A stretch of DNA of 9,180 bases from NCBI GenBank assembly GCA_002309955.1, contig DBXQ01000113.1, positions 16,529 through 25,708 of the forward strand, written 5' to 3'. Every line of letters starts with the position of its first letter. Positions within the stretch are counted from its first letter, which is position 1. Source of the DNA: Bacteroidales bacterium UBA1208 (lineage in GTDB: Bacteria; Bacteroidota; Bacteroidia; Bacteroidales; P3). This document shows, one piece after another, positions 1-8,551 of the stretch. The translations under genes were made by a program, and so were the position numbers. The notes under the pieces were generated by a model. The model did not search any database and was not told the DNA's origin. It worked only from the letters and a program-made list of their open reading frames with translations.

Positions 1-55
1 GGGAGAACTGAGGACTAAGGAGCGAACGAAGGGCGGTCGGGTTCATGTCGGTCAT
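1..55 (-). CDS. Possible 5' end of a further minus-strand gene, cut by the window edge
   Basis: Reading leftward on the minus strand, an ATG at 55 opens 18 codons (MTDMNPTALRSLLSPQFS) with no stop before the window edge. It begins 21 bases after the glycosidase stop codon, which would suit a fourth gene of the same transcription unit. I recognise no family in so short a stretch. Against it, the distal part of this frame (3-23) reads through a degenerate 7-bp repeat run, so it may be chance open frame in intergenic DNA. A second in-frame ATG lies at 46. Evidence is weak; it is listed so that the edge is not left undescribed. Confidence 0.22.
   Translation of the reverse strand, partial: MTDMNPTALRSLLSPQFS
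3..23. repeat. Short degenerate heptamer run at the window edge
   Basis: Three consecutive 7-mers, GAGAACT, GAGGACT and AAGGAGC, sit at 3-9, 10-16 and 17-23. They resemble the GAGAATT heptamers of the element inside the glycosidase gene (2260-2287), though they are richer in G and C. The run may continue beyond base 1. Three imperfect units could arise by chance, so this is a tentative call. Confidence 0.3.
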
Positions 56-76
56 CAAGACGACTTCAGGTCAAAA

Positions 77-2932
77 TCAGAAAAAAGCTATCTGTCCGTT
101 TATCCCGACGAGCCCCGCGGGAGTGGTGGGGACATTGCGCTTCAAAACAAAATGCTTCACAACCCCGTTGTCCGTAAGAGAGTGGACATAATTGTTGAGC
201 GTCGTGGTGACCTTTATCTCAATCGAATTGTCGCCAGGACGGAAAAGCCCGCCGAGACCGTCGTAAATCCGTTCACCATACCATATAGTGCCGCAGGGGA
301 TGCCGTTGATTGTAAGCTCGCACACATCGTACACCCCTCCGAGGTCAATGGCGTCAAGCCCCTCAGGAGTGTAGGCAATCTGCTGAAGGGAATCGTCGAC
401 GATGCTGTCGAGGTGGAAACGGGCGGTATAAGTGACGGTGCCCGAGAAATCCCTGAACCCCGTTTCGCGAAGGTCGCAGAGCTGTTGCATCGTCGTGTCG
501 CGCGTCCAGCCCTCTATGGCGTGATGCAGAGAGAGGTGCCACTGCATGGGGATAGTGAAATAATGCTGCCCCTCGTTGTAAGCGGGATGCCACACCTCGG
601 GCAGGGAACCCCCTGTTGCGCCAGTCTTGAATGCTGCCCCCTCGCCACGCTCAAAAAAGACAAACAAACTTTCGGCAGGAGGCAGATAGAGCCAGAAACC
701 GCCCCCTTCGAGCCTGAGCAACCGTTTCTCGCCCGTGGCGGGATTGTAGACCCATGCCGTGCAGCCTTGGTAGACCTCCTTCGGGAAAACGATATTCGAC
801 CCCACACCCATGCCGAGCCGGGCATTCACGAAAAGGAAGAGATCATTGCCCCCGTCGTCGCGATAATGGTTCTGCAACAGGAAGCGGTCGGGATCCGCTA
901 TTGTCACCGCATGGGGAAGGAGATACCTCTCCTGCACCTCGGCATACCATTCAAGATAGCGGTTGCTGTCGGGTTCCGGCAGACAGACGAACCTTTCATC
1001 GTCCACCGCACACCCGCCTATACAGAACACTCGTCCGCCACGATCGGCATAGGAGAGCAGCCAACTGATGTCATCGCCTTCGAGATAGTTTGTTCGAGGA
1101 AGAAAGAGGACTTTGTAGCGTAACTCGCCATTGGCCATTGTGTCCAGCAGCCAGTCAATCCTTACGATGTCGGCACCCGACCCGTTCTTGTGCACCGCTT
1201 CCCAAAGGAGGGGAGTGATGTCGTAGCCGCTGCCTTTGGGGTACTGCGGGAACGGCTCGGTCTGCACTCCTATTTCGCCCCACATCTGTTCTGTGGGGGC
1301 GAGGATGGCGATGGGGGTCTGCATGTCGGCGTTTTGGAGAATGGCACTTATGCGGCTGCGGTATTCGTTGAGGAGGTGGAAGTGGGGCCACCAGGTGTTA
1401 TGCTCGTTGAGATAGCTGCCGTATTGCACCCATCCGGGGAAGCCTGCCTGTTGTGGAGAGTAGTTGAATCCGTGCCACACGGAGTGGGTGATGCCACTGA
1501 AGGCACTCATGTCGCTGCCGAGTTTGAGCAGTTCCAGTGTGGTCTCGAACATGCGGTAGGTGTTGGTCATCTCCTCGGCGCTGACGAGCCGTCGACCACT
1601 GTGGTGGGCAGCGGAACTGACGTACTTGTTGATCATGGTGTAAGCACGGCCGCGACGGTAATCATTGTCGGGCATTTCCTCGCCGATGCGGTGGCGCAGA
1701 TAGTTGGTTGTCCAGCTTTCGCCCTCGGGGATGTCGTAGGCGGTGGAGCTCTTGAGGGGAAAGAAACCACGGCCGTAAGCTTGCCCGCGCGACTTCACCC
1801 CTTGCTCTCTGCACCAGTCGGCGAACACGGAGGTGAACCGCTCGTAGAGAAGCTGGGCTTTGGTGCGTTCGAAGTGGAGTCGGGCCATTTTGATCTTCCT
1901 CTCCATTTGGGGTGACTTTCGGGCACCATAGTCATAGCTGGTCACTTCGCCCAGTCGTCCTGTGGGGAAAAGGACAAACGGCAGCCATGGCATAATGTCG
2001 TAGCCGTTGCGTCGACGGAACTCTTCGGCAAAGTCGTTGGTCCAGTTGCTGCCTTCCAGCTCCATGCTGTCGACAAAATAGGCACGTAGCCAATTCTTCA
2101 TGGGGCCGAAACGGTGTTCGAGGGTTGAGGACATGTAGTTGAGATAGCATAGTACCGCCTCGCGGTTCATGTGGTCGAGGATGGGTCCCGAGGCACCGGG
2201 GGCACCGTTGATAACACTGGCAAAAGAGGTGCAGCGAACCAAGGCGTACATATACAACTGAGAATTGAGAATTGAGAATTGAGAGTTTGTTTCCGCATCT
2301 GGAAAATTCGCAATTTTCAATTTTGAGTTTTCAATTTTCATTGTGACTGAATCCTTCTTTCCCGGCAGGACAAGTTTTATCATCTGCTTGATATCGGTGA
2401 TGCTGTCGGGGACGATGAAGAGGTCTACCAGCTCAAATTGGCGGTCGGCATTGGGTTCGGTCACTTTGGGGTCGACGGCATCGAATATCTGCTGCTTGGT
2501 GATGGTGAAAGTCTTTCTTTCGGAGAGGTCCACAGGGATTGCGTAGATGAGCATCACTTGTGCACGGTGGTCCATGGGCAGTGTTTCGGAGCCGAAGGGC
2601 CATCCGGAGCCGACAAGGAGGTCGCACTGCATGCCGAGGCGTTTGGCTTCGCGGAGGGTAACTTCAAGGGCGTCGAGCCATTCGTCACTGAGCCATGTGA
2701 GAGAGGAAATACCAATGCTGTCGCACCGTTTGGAGGGGAATTCGATGGGATTGATTTCCACGCCGCCTATACCTGCATTGTGTAGTAGGTGTAGCTCGCG
2801 CTTCAGCTCAAGAGTGTCAACCTTATCGCCGTTCCACCACCAACGGACAAAAGGGCGGCAATTGTCGAGACTTTGGCCTGAGGCCGTGGTGCAGAGCAAC
2901 ATAAGCAAGAGTATGAGGAGGCATTGTTTCAT
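77..2932 (-). CDS. Secreted GH106-type (alpha-L-rhamnosidase-like) glycoside hydrolase
   Basis: A 951-residue protein, in the usual GH106 range of roughly 900-1100. Residues 1-19 form a type I signal peptide with likely cleavage after ASG, so it probably acts in the periplasm or at the cell surface. Family-like segments appear in order: FVRWWWNGD near 28-36 and AGIGGVEINP near 53-62 at the barrel entry; FVDSMELEG (286-294) followed by an FRRRNGYD segment (305-312); IPEGESW (401-407); SAEEMT (451-456); and a HGFNYSP to NTWWPHF stretch (487-518). Glu291, Glu405 and Glu453/454 are candidate active-site acids. I infer these from position and have not proved them. A C-terminal beta-sandwich carries the DLGGVYDVCELTINGIPCG signature near 865-885. 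GH106 members cleave alpha-L-rhamnosides in pectin and other glycans. Residues 199-226 come from an AT-rich repeat element, apparently inserted in frame. It is the last gene of the minus-strand unit, 50 bp after the flippase, with no SusC/SusD nearby. The start is the ATG at 2932, directly before the signal peptide. The fold is confident; the substrate is not. Confidence 0.85.
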   Translation of the reverse strand: MKQCLLILLLMLLCTTASGQSLDNCRPFVRWWWNGDKVDTLELKRELHLLHNAGIGGVEINPIEFPSKRCDSIGISSLTWLSDEWLDALEVTLREAKRLGMQCDLLVGSGWPFGSETLPMDHRAQVMLIYAIPVDLSERKTFTITKQQIFDAVDPKVTEPNADRQFELVDLFIVPDSITDIKQMIKLVLPGKKDSVTMKIENSKLKIANFPDAETNSQFSILNSQLYMYALVRCTSFASVINGAPGASGPILDHMNREAVLCYLNYMSSTLEHRFGPMKNWLRAYFVDSMELEGSNWTNDFAEEFRRRNGYDIMPWLPFVLFPTGRLGEVTSYDYGARKSPQMERKIKMARLHFERTKAQLLYERFTSVFADWCREQGVKSRGQAYGRGFFPLKSSTAYDIPEGESWTTNYLRHRIGEEMPDNDYRRGRAYTMINKYVSSAAHHSGRRLVSAEEMTNTYRMFETTLELLKLGSDMSAFSGITHSVWHGFNYSPQQAGFPGWVQYGSYLNEHNTWWPHFHLLNEYRSRISAILQNADMQTPIAILAPTEQMWGEIGVQTEPFPQYPKGSGYDITPLLWEAVHKNGSGADIVRIDWLLDTMANGELRYKVLFLPRTNYLEGDDISWLLSYADRGGRVFCIGGCAVDDERFVCLPEPDSNRYLEWYAEVQERYLLPHAVTIADPDRFLLQNHYRDDGGNDLFLFVNARLGMGVGSNIVFPKEVYQGCTAWVYNPATGEKRLLRLEGGGFWLYLPPAESLFVFFERGEGAAFKTGATGGSLPEVWHPAYNEGQHYFTIPMQWHLSLHHAIEGWTRDTTMQQLCDLRETGFRDFSGTVTYTARFHLDSIVDDSLQQIAYTPEGLDAIDLGGVYDVCELTINGIPCGTIWYGERIYDGLGGLFRPGDNSIEIKVTTTLNNYVHSLTDNGVVKHFVLKRNVPTTPAGLVGINGQIAFF
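2260..2339. repeat. Inverted heptamer-repeat element lying in frame in the GH106 gene
   Basis: On the plus strand there are four 7-mers at 2260-2287: GAGAATT three times, then GAGAGTT. After a 24-bp spacer come four opposed 7-mers at 2312-2339: AATTTTC, AATTTTG, AGTTTTC, AATTTTC. The arms are therefore heptamer arrays in inverted orientation. The spacer contains its own small hairpin, TTTCC (2290-2294) with GGAAA (2301-2305) around a 6-base loop. The block is strikingly AT-rich against GC-rich flanking codons. On the coding (minus) strand it is read through without a stop or frameshift, giving residues 199-226 (KIENSKLKI, then NSQFSILNSQL). Such N-S-Q-x-S-I peptides recur, as I recall, where similar Bacteroidales repeats are translated. 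Confidence 0.8.
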
Positions 2933-2960
2933 TTTTAAGGTTTAAATAAAAAGGCTTTAT

Positions 2961-2988
2961 GTTTTAAAGGTGTGCTGACCTTTTAAAC
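2961..2988 (-). terminator. Hairpin across the flippase stop codon; weak terminator or attenuator
   Basis: On the plus strand GTTTTAAAGGT (2961-2971) and ACCTTTTAAAC (2978-2988) are inverted repeats of 11 bp with one mismatch, around a 6-base loop (2972-2977). Read on the minus strand, the hairpin includes the flippase TAA codon (2983-2985) and is followed within about 10 bases by a TTTTTATTT stretch. The stem is AT-rich and the T run is displaced, so termination would be partial at best. It could equally protect the upstream mRNA 3' end or set the ratio of flippase to glycosidase transcripts. Confidence 0.45.
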
Positions 2989-4248
2989 TTTCAACTTTTT
3001 CTCATAACGATGTACTTGGTATAGGTACCATCCCAGTTGGATGGTCTGTACGACGGCACTCACGGCACAGAACAGCAGTACGGCTACTTGGAAGTCGCCT
3101 TGGTGGATGCCTATGTAGAGTGCCACGGCTCGCAGGAACAGCTGGACTGTCTGGAGGATGAAGTCTACCCGTTGAGTGCCGAATATGTTACTGATGAAGG
3201 AGAGGGAGTTGCTGATGACGAGGATGGACATCCAAGGGAGTAGGCAGCGGACGTAGAAACCTGTGCCCACCCATTGTCCGCCGAAAAGGAAGACAAACAA
3301 GGGCTCGGCAAAAAGGAAGACGAGCGCGGCAACGGCAACGACGGCTCCCCCCAGCAAAAGGACAAATCGCCATATATTACGTCGCAGGGGGAGATGTTGT
3401 TGCACAGTGACAGTGGAGGACTGATAAAGCACCTTTTCAAACGTGTTGGCCAACACACCGGCAGGACGTTGTGTAAAAGTCAAGGCAAGCGAGAAGAGTC
3501 CCAGCAGTGGTTTGTCAAAATAGAGACTGAGCCATATAAGTGGCAGATTGGCAGAGAAACTGCTCACCAATTCGCGAGGCATGACATATCGGGCAAAATT
3601 GATGTATTTGCGGGCTATTGGGCGTAAAGGGGCTGCGGTGGGTTGGTAGTAATGGTTTTTATGACAAACAACATGTCGGAGACAGGCATGGCCTGCCATC
3701 TTTCCCAATACCGAACCTAAAGGGAGACCCACCGTATGGAGTATATCGGCCATACGAGCCAGTAAGCCAAACAAGATGCGGATGATTGTTCCGCTGGTAA
3801 CGGATACCACCTCGCCAAGGGCTAACGAGCGATATTCCTTGTGTCTGTTGCAAAGGAAGACGTAGATTCGGTAGGTGCCGCTGAAATATACCAGCAGGGG
3901 AATGAGCAGCAGAAGTATGGAAGGCAGTTTGGAAAGGGTAACCCCCATAACAATCATGATGGTGGCAGTACCAAGAAGAACCAATGAAATCCATGCGTTA
4001 AGTCGGAAAGCCAGGCGGGCAAGATTCGAAGCTTCGCTGTGATCTGGGGCAACCACGATAGCCATCTCATATTTGCAAGTAGAAAGAATAATAAGCACCT
4101 CGGTATAGCTGAACAAGACATTGCAAAGACCGAAATCGTCAGGAGTGAACAGCCTCATCAATAGCAGATAGGCAACGAAAGCCAGTCCCTGTGCCACAGC
4201 GTTGCCAGTAAGCAGGGTGCCAGAATTCTTGATGAAGTGTGAGGCCAT
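2983..4248 (-). CDS. Wzx-like polysaccharide/oligosaccharide flippase (multi-pass membrane protein)
   Basis: A 421-residue, strongly hydrophobic protein with about ten to twelve predicted membrane-spanning segments spread over its length (for example near 12-31, 86-104, 109-130, 291-322, 361-380 and 386-409). The N-terminal pattern KNSGTLLTGNAVAQGLAF, followed by an LLMRLFTPDDFG segment (29-40), is typical of the polysaccharide-biosynthesis/MOP flippase superfamily, in which an LY/F-x-P-x-x-F-G motif follows the first helix. The mid-protein stretch from FARYVMPRELVSS to LIWLSLYFDKPLLGLFSLA (218-255) also fits. Members move undecaprenyl-linked sugar repeat units from the cytoplasmic to the periplasmic face of the inner membrane. 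It is somewhat shorter than many relatives (about 450-500). It starts 29 bp after the vWA gene, with no promoter seen between them, so the two are probably cotranscribed. No glycosyltransferases lie beside it, so the glycan it handles is unknown. Confidence 0.8.
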   Translation of the reverse strand: MASHFIKNSGTLLTGNAVAQGLAFVAYLLLMRLFTPDDFGLCNVLFSYTEVLIILSTCKYEMAIVVAPDHSEASNLARLAFRLNAWISLVLLGTATIMIVMGVTLSKLPSILLLLIPLLVYFSGTYRIYVFLCNRHKEYRSLALGEVVSVTSGTIIRILFGLLARMADILHTVGLPLGSVLGKMAGHACLRHVVCHKNHYYQPTAAPLRPIARKYINFARYVMPRELVSSFSANLPLIWLSLYFDKPLLGLFSLALTFTQRPAGVLANTFEKVLYQSSTVTVQQHLPLRRNIWRFVLLLGGAVVAVAALVFLFAEPLFVFLFGGQWVGTGFYVRCLLPWMSILVISNSLSFISNIFGTQRVDFILQTVQLFLRAVALYIGIHQGDFQVAVLLFCAVSAVVQTIQLGWYLYQVHRYEKKLKV

Positions 4249-4277
4249 GGGCAGCTTATTTGGTTTAGGGTGGATTA

Positions 4278-6320
4278 TTATTCAGGGAAGCTGTCAGCAT
4301 AGTATTTCCGTCCTGCCCACTCAATGGCCAGCAACAAAACGAGTAGCACCAGTAGCCAGGGCAGGGAGATGAACGGGGTATAGCGTGTGTGGGAATAAAG
4401 TACCTCTTTCAAGTCGTCACGCTCGGCAAGCAATCGGGGCAATTCTCCGGCTTGATCGGGGGTGAGCATTGTGCCGCCTGTCGTCTGACTGATGGTATTC
4501 AGCAGGGTGTGGTTGGCGACAAGGTTAAGGTGTTCGAGGTCGTAGGCTTCGACCACGAAAGTACCAGACCATCCGTATTCCTTGCCACCGAAGACGGTAT
4601 GGGCTTGCAGATGGTATCGGGAGGGAGGCAAGGTTCCCAATGTCAGTGCGTAACCCGTGCCGGATGGGTGGAAATCGTAGCTTGAGGAGGATTTGGCTTC
4701 ATCGATGGATGTGAGGGTGCATGACAGTTCTGGGGTGTTGGTGGGTTGCCAATTGTCGTCGTAGAATTCGGCATGGAGGGTGATGGGTTCATCCTGTTGG
4801 TAGATGCGTTCGGCTGTGACGTGCAGGCGGTCGCGACGCGATTGGGTAGCGGTGTACACCACCATTTGTTCGACCATGCGGTCAAAGTCATCGTGGTTTC
4901 CTGTCATCAAGTAATCGTGTAGCCGAAGGCGCCATAGCCCTTCGCCCATCACATAAGCGCAACGTGTGCCCTCATGGCTCCCGAAGGCGATAAGGGGTCG
5001 GTCGGTGGCTTGGCCTCCCACCCGGGCATAAAAAAGGCTCTGCACACCTGCCGCTGTGCGGTAAGTGCCGAAAGGTGCCGCAAGGGGAGGCAGTCGGGTA
5101 ATGCGGTTGCACACTTCATCGGGGAGCGCGAAGAGGGTGAAATTGTTGTTGTGAGCCGCAGTCACTTCTTCGGTGAGTCGCTTTTTGGCTGTGATTTCTA
5201 TGCCGCAATGCAGAGAGTTGAACCGAGCCAGATCGGTCTGGGATCCCACTATGTAGATACGTGGTAGGGTGGTGGGGAGGCTCTGGATCCAGCGTAGCCA
5301 TTCGGGGCTGGAGGGTAGGTTGTGGAGTATGACCACATCGCACCCCTTGAGCGAGTCACCCTTATGTGCCGCCACTCCCTGTGTGCCCACCGCCACTTGC
5401 ACTTGGTAGTTTGGGTTGGATTCGATACTCTGCTTCAATGCACCCAAGTCAGGATGGGCTGCGGGGGCAACGATGGCCACTTTGCGCCGTCCCTCCAGCA
5501 CTTCGACGGTTATGGTGCGGCGATTGTTGTCGGCGGTCAGTTCGCCTTCGACAGGGGTCAAAGAGAGCGTGTAACTTTGCAGTCCTGCCTTTTCGAGCAC
5601 GAGGGGGAGGGTAAATGTCTGGGCAAAAGCGTTGTCGTCGTAACTGACGGGTTGGGAAGCCAAGGCTTTGCCGTTGTGGCTTAGGGTCAACATGGCACGG
5701 CGGCCGCCCAGCTGTGACGACCGCACAGTCACCTCAATGGGCAGCCGGCTGCCTGCATAAGCTGTGCGGTTGCAGCGTACGGTGGCCACGTAGGCATCGC
5801 GTTGTGCCGTGGTGTCGCCCAAGGCAATGGTGTAGACGGGTACAGCCAATCCCTTTGCAGCTGCTTCGGGGGTAGAGCCTTGGTTGTGGATGCCGTCGCT
5901 GATCAGCACCACAGCCCCGATGTTGCGACCTGCATAGCGGTCGCCGATGGTGGACAGTGCGGCGGCAATATCGGTGCTCCCCGCTCCGAACGAGTCGTAG
6001 ACAACTTCATATTTTTTCTCCAAATCGGTCACCCCGTCGGGGATGCCTCGCTCAGCTTCAGCTATGGAACCGCTCACATCGCGGGTCACCACTACCAAGG
6101 GACGTTCACGGCTGTTCACCTTGCGTTTCACCACAGGCCCCAGCAGCAGCAACACCAACACCGACACCGTGACAAAACGCAGTGTTGCCAGCACAACCGC
6201 TACTTTACGGTCTGACGATTGTCGCTTGCGTCGCAACCCATACAGGGCAATACTATAGACCGCTCCAGCCAATAGGCACAGCGGGACGAAATACCACGGA
6301 TAGTCGAAAAAAACCTGCAT
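4278..6320 (-). CDS. Membrane-anchored vWA-domain protein with CARDB-like and amidotransferase-like regions
   Basis: A 680-residue protein from the ATG at 6320. Two hydrophobic helices (about 8-29 and 40-63) are separated by a basic loop (RRKRQ) likely to face the cytoplasm. A vWA domain follows with a complete MIDAS: D81-V-S-G-S85, Thr116 in GSTDIAAAL, and Asp142 in LISDG. Next is a beta-rich region (about 175-280) resembling CARDB/Ig-like adhesive modules, then an alpha/beta segment from KVAIVAPAAHPDLGALK (about 281-297) that resembles the glutamine-amidotransferase-like fold of related proteins but shows no clear catalytic Cys. A final helix (about 651-671) precedes a short tail. The bulk probably lies in the periplasm between membrane anchors. 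MIDAS sites bind a divalent cation and mediate protein contacts; the partner is unknown. It is not a typical BatA/BatB, which are about half this length. An in-frame GTG at 6329 would add three residues, but the promoter geometry favours 6320. The stop is a tandem TAA TAA. It is the first gene of the minus-strand unit. Confidence 0.78.
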   Translation of the reverse strand: MQVFFDYPWYFVPLCLLAGAVYSIALYGLRRKRQSSDRKVAVVLATLRFVTVSVLVLLLLGPVVKRKVNSRERPLVVVTRDVSGSIAEAERGIPDGVTDLEKKYEVVYDSFGAGSTDIAAALSTIGDRYAGRNIGAVVLISDGIHNQGSTPEAAAKGLAVPVYTIALGDTTAQRDAYVATVRCNRTAYAGSRLPIEVTVRSSQLGGRRAMLTLSHNGKALASQPVSYDDNAFAQTFTLPLVLEKAGLQSYTLSLTPVEGELTADNNRRTITVEVLEGRRKVAIVAPAAHPDLGALKQSIESNPNYQVQVAVGTQGVAAHKGDSLKGCDVVILHNLPSSPEWLRWIQSLPTTLPRIYIVGSQTDLARFNSLHCGIEITAKKRLTEEVTAAHNNNFTLFALPDEVCNRITRLPPLAAPFGTYRTAAGVQSLFYARVGGQATDRPLIAFGSHEGTRCAYVMGEGLWRLRLHDYLMTGNHDDFDRMVEQMVVYTATQSRRDRLHVTAERIYQQDEPITLHAEFYDDNWQPTNTPELSCTLTSIDEAKSSSSYDFHPSGTGYALTLGTLPPSRYHLQAHTVFGGKEYGWSGTFVVEAYDLEHLNLVANHTLLNTISQTTGGTMLTPDQAGELPRLLAERDDLKEVLYSHTRYTPFISLPWLLVLLVLLLAIEWAGRKYYADSFPE

Positions 6321-6342
6321 TGCTGCCACTTTGTCAAAATAA

Positions 6343-6376
6343 TTTGCAAAGATACGAAAAAATATTTGTATCTTTG
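6343..6376 (+). promoter_or_regulatory. Bacteroidota-type promoter for the HEFGH lipoprotein gene
   Basis: A TATCTTTG box at 6369-6376 matches the Bacteroidota -7 consensus TAnnTTTG. An upstream TTTG at 6343-6346 lies 22 bases away, close to the usual -33 spacing. The ATG at 6403 follows after 26 bases, which gives a leader of roughly 20 nucleotides. This is a direct match to a known consensus; the exact transcription start is inferred. Confidence 0.75.
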
Positions 6377-6378
6377 CA
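6345..6378. repeat. Perfect 11-bp inverted repeat formed by two opposing -7 boxes
   Basis: TGCAAAGATAC (6345-6355) and GTATCTTTGCA (6368-6378) are exact reverse complements with a 12-bp AT-rich spacer (6356-6367). The repeat arms are the two divergent promoter boxes plus flanking bases. A dyad of this kind could also bind a dimeric regulator and couple both directions of transcription. The simplest reading is that two strong consensus boxes face each other. Confidence 0.8.
6347..6354 (-). promoter_or_regulatory. Bacteroidota-type -7 box for the vWA/flippase/glycosidase unit
   Basis: The minus strand reads TATCTTTG here (CAAAGATA on the plus strand), the -7 consensus of the major Bacteroidota sigma factor. 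The ATG at 6320 lies 26 bases beyond the box, the same distance as on the plus side. I find no good TTTG at the expected -33 distance, because that stretch overlaps the opposing box. This promoter may therefore be weaker or need an activator. Confidence 0.65.
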
Positions 6379-6402
6379 TTTTAAAACATTAATTTGTCCG
6401 TT

Positions 6403-8487
<2,085 letters not shown>

Positions 8488-8494
8488 TCTCAAG

Positions 8495-8516
8495 TTATTC
8501 GGAGTACTCAGAATAA
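8495..8516. repeat. 22-bp near-perfect palindrome between the two peptidase genes
   Basis: TTATTC (8495-8500) and GAATAA (8511-8516) flank a central GAGTACTC palindrome (8502-8509), with one G/A mismatch at the junction positions 8501 and 8510. It lies 8 bases after the metallopeptidase stop codon. No T tract follows, and a hairpin would have a very tight loop, so it is a poor intrinsic terminator. It could be a protein-binding dyad or a by-product of the 9-mer repeats it overlaps. Confidence 0.5.
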
Positions 8517-8533
8517 TCAGAAAATTCAGAACA
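8498..8533 (+). repeat. Four degenerate 9-bp tandem repeats in the peptidase intergenic gap
   Basis: Consecutive 9-mers TTCGGAGTA, CTCAGAATA, ATCAGAAAA and TTCAGAACA share the pattern nTCAGAAnA; the first is the most diverged. They fill most of the 64-bp gap (8488-8551) between the metallopeptidase and S46 genes. No TAnnTTTG promoter box is visible in this gap, so the S46 gene may be read through from upstream or use a promoter I cannot recognise. Confidence 0.6.
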
Positions 8534-8551
8534 ATAAAATCTATTAACCCT

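Noticed and set aside
152..1123. A 323-codon open frame on the plus strand opposite the GH106 gene
   Set aside because: It is antisense to a clearly recognisable glycosidase, shows no domain or signal peptide, and has no promoter. Long antisense frames are expected opposite genes with strong GC-biased codon use.
1190..1915. A 241-codon plus-strand open frame opposite the central part of the GH106 gene
   Set aside because: It is low-complexity, Val/Gly-rich translation of the complementary strand across the conserved GH106 core; no family features are seen.
2260..2339. CRISPR array or insertion-sequence remnant
   Set aside because: The units are 7 bp with no spacers between them and lie in opposite orientations. 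No transposase or cas gene is present and no flanking target duplication is obvious.
6321..6329. GTG at 6329 as the start of the vWA protein
   Set aside because: It adds only Met-Ala-Ala before an ATG. The ATG at 6320 is the commoner codon and matches the symmetric 26-base distance from the promoter box.
6394..6402. TTG at 6394 as the start of the metallopeptidase
   Set aside because: It lies only 17 bases beyond the -7 box, leaving almost no leader. The ATG at 6403 gives the normal spacing and mirrors the divergent gene.
8495..8516. Rho-independent terminator after the metallopeptidase gene
   Set aside because: The palindrome has no usable loop and no T tract follows it, so I list it as a repeat or possible dyad.
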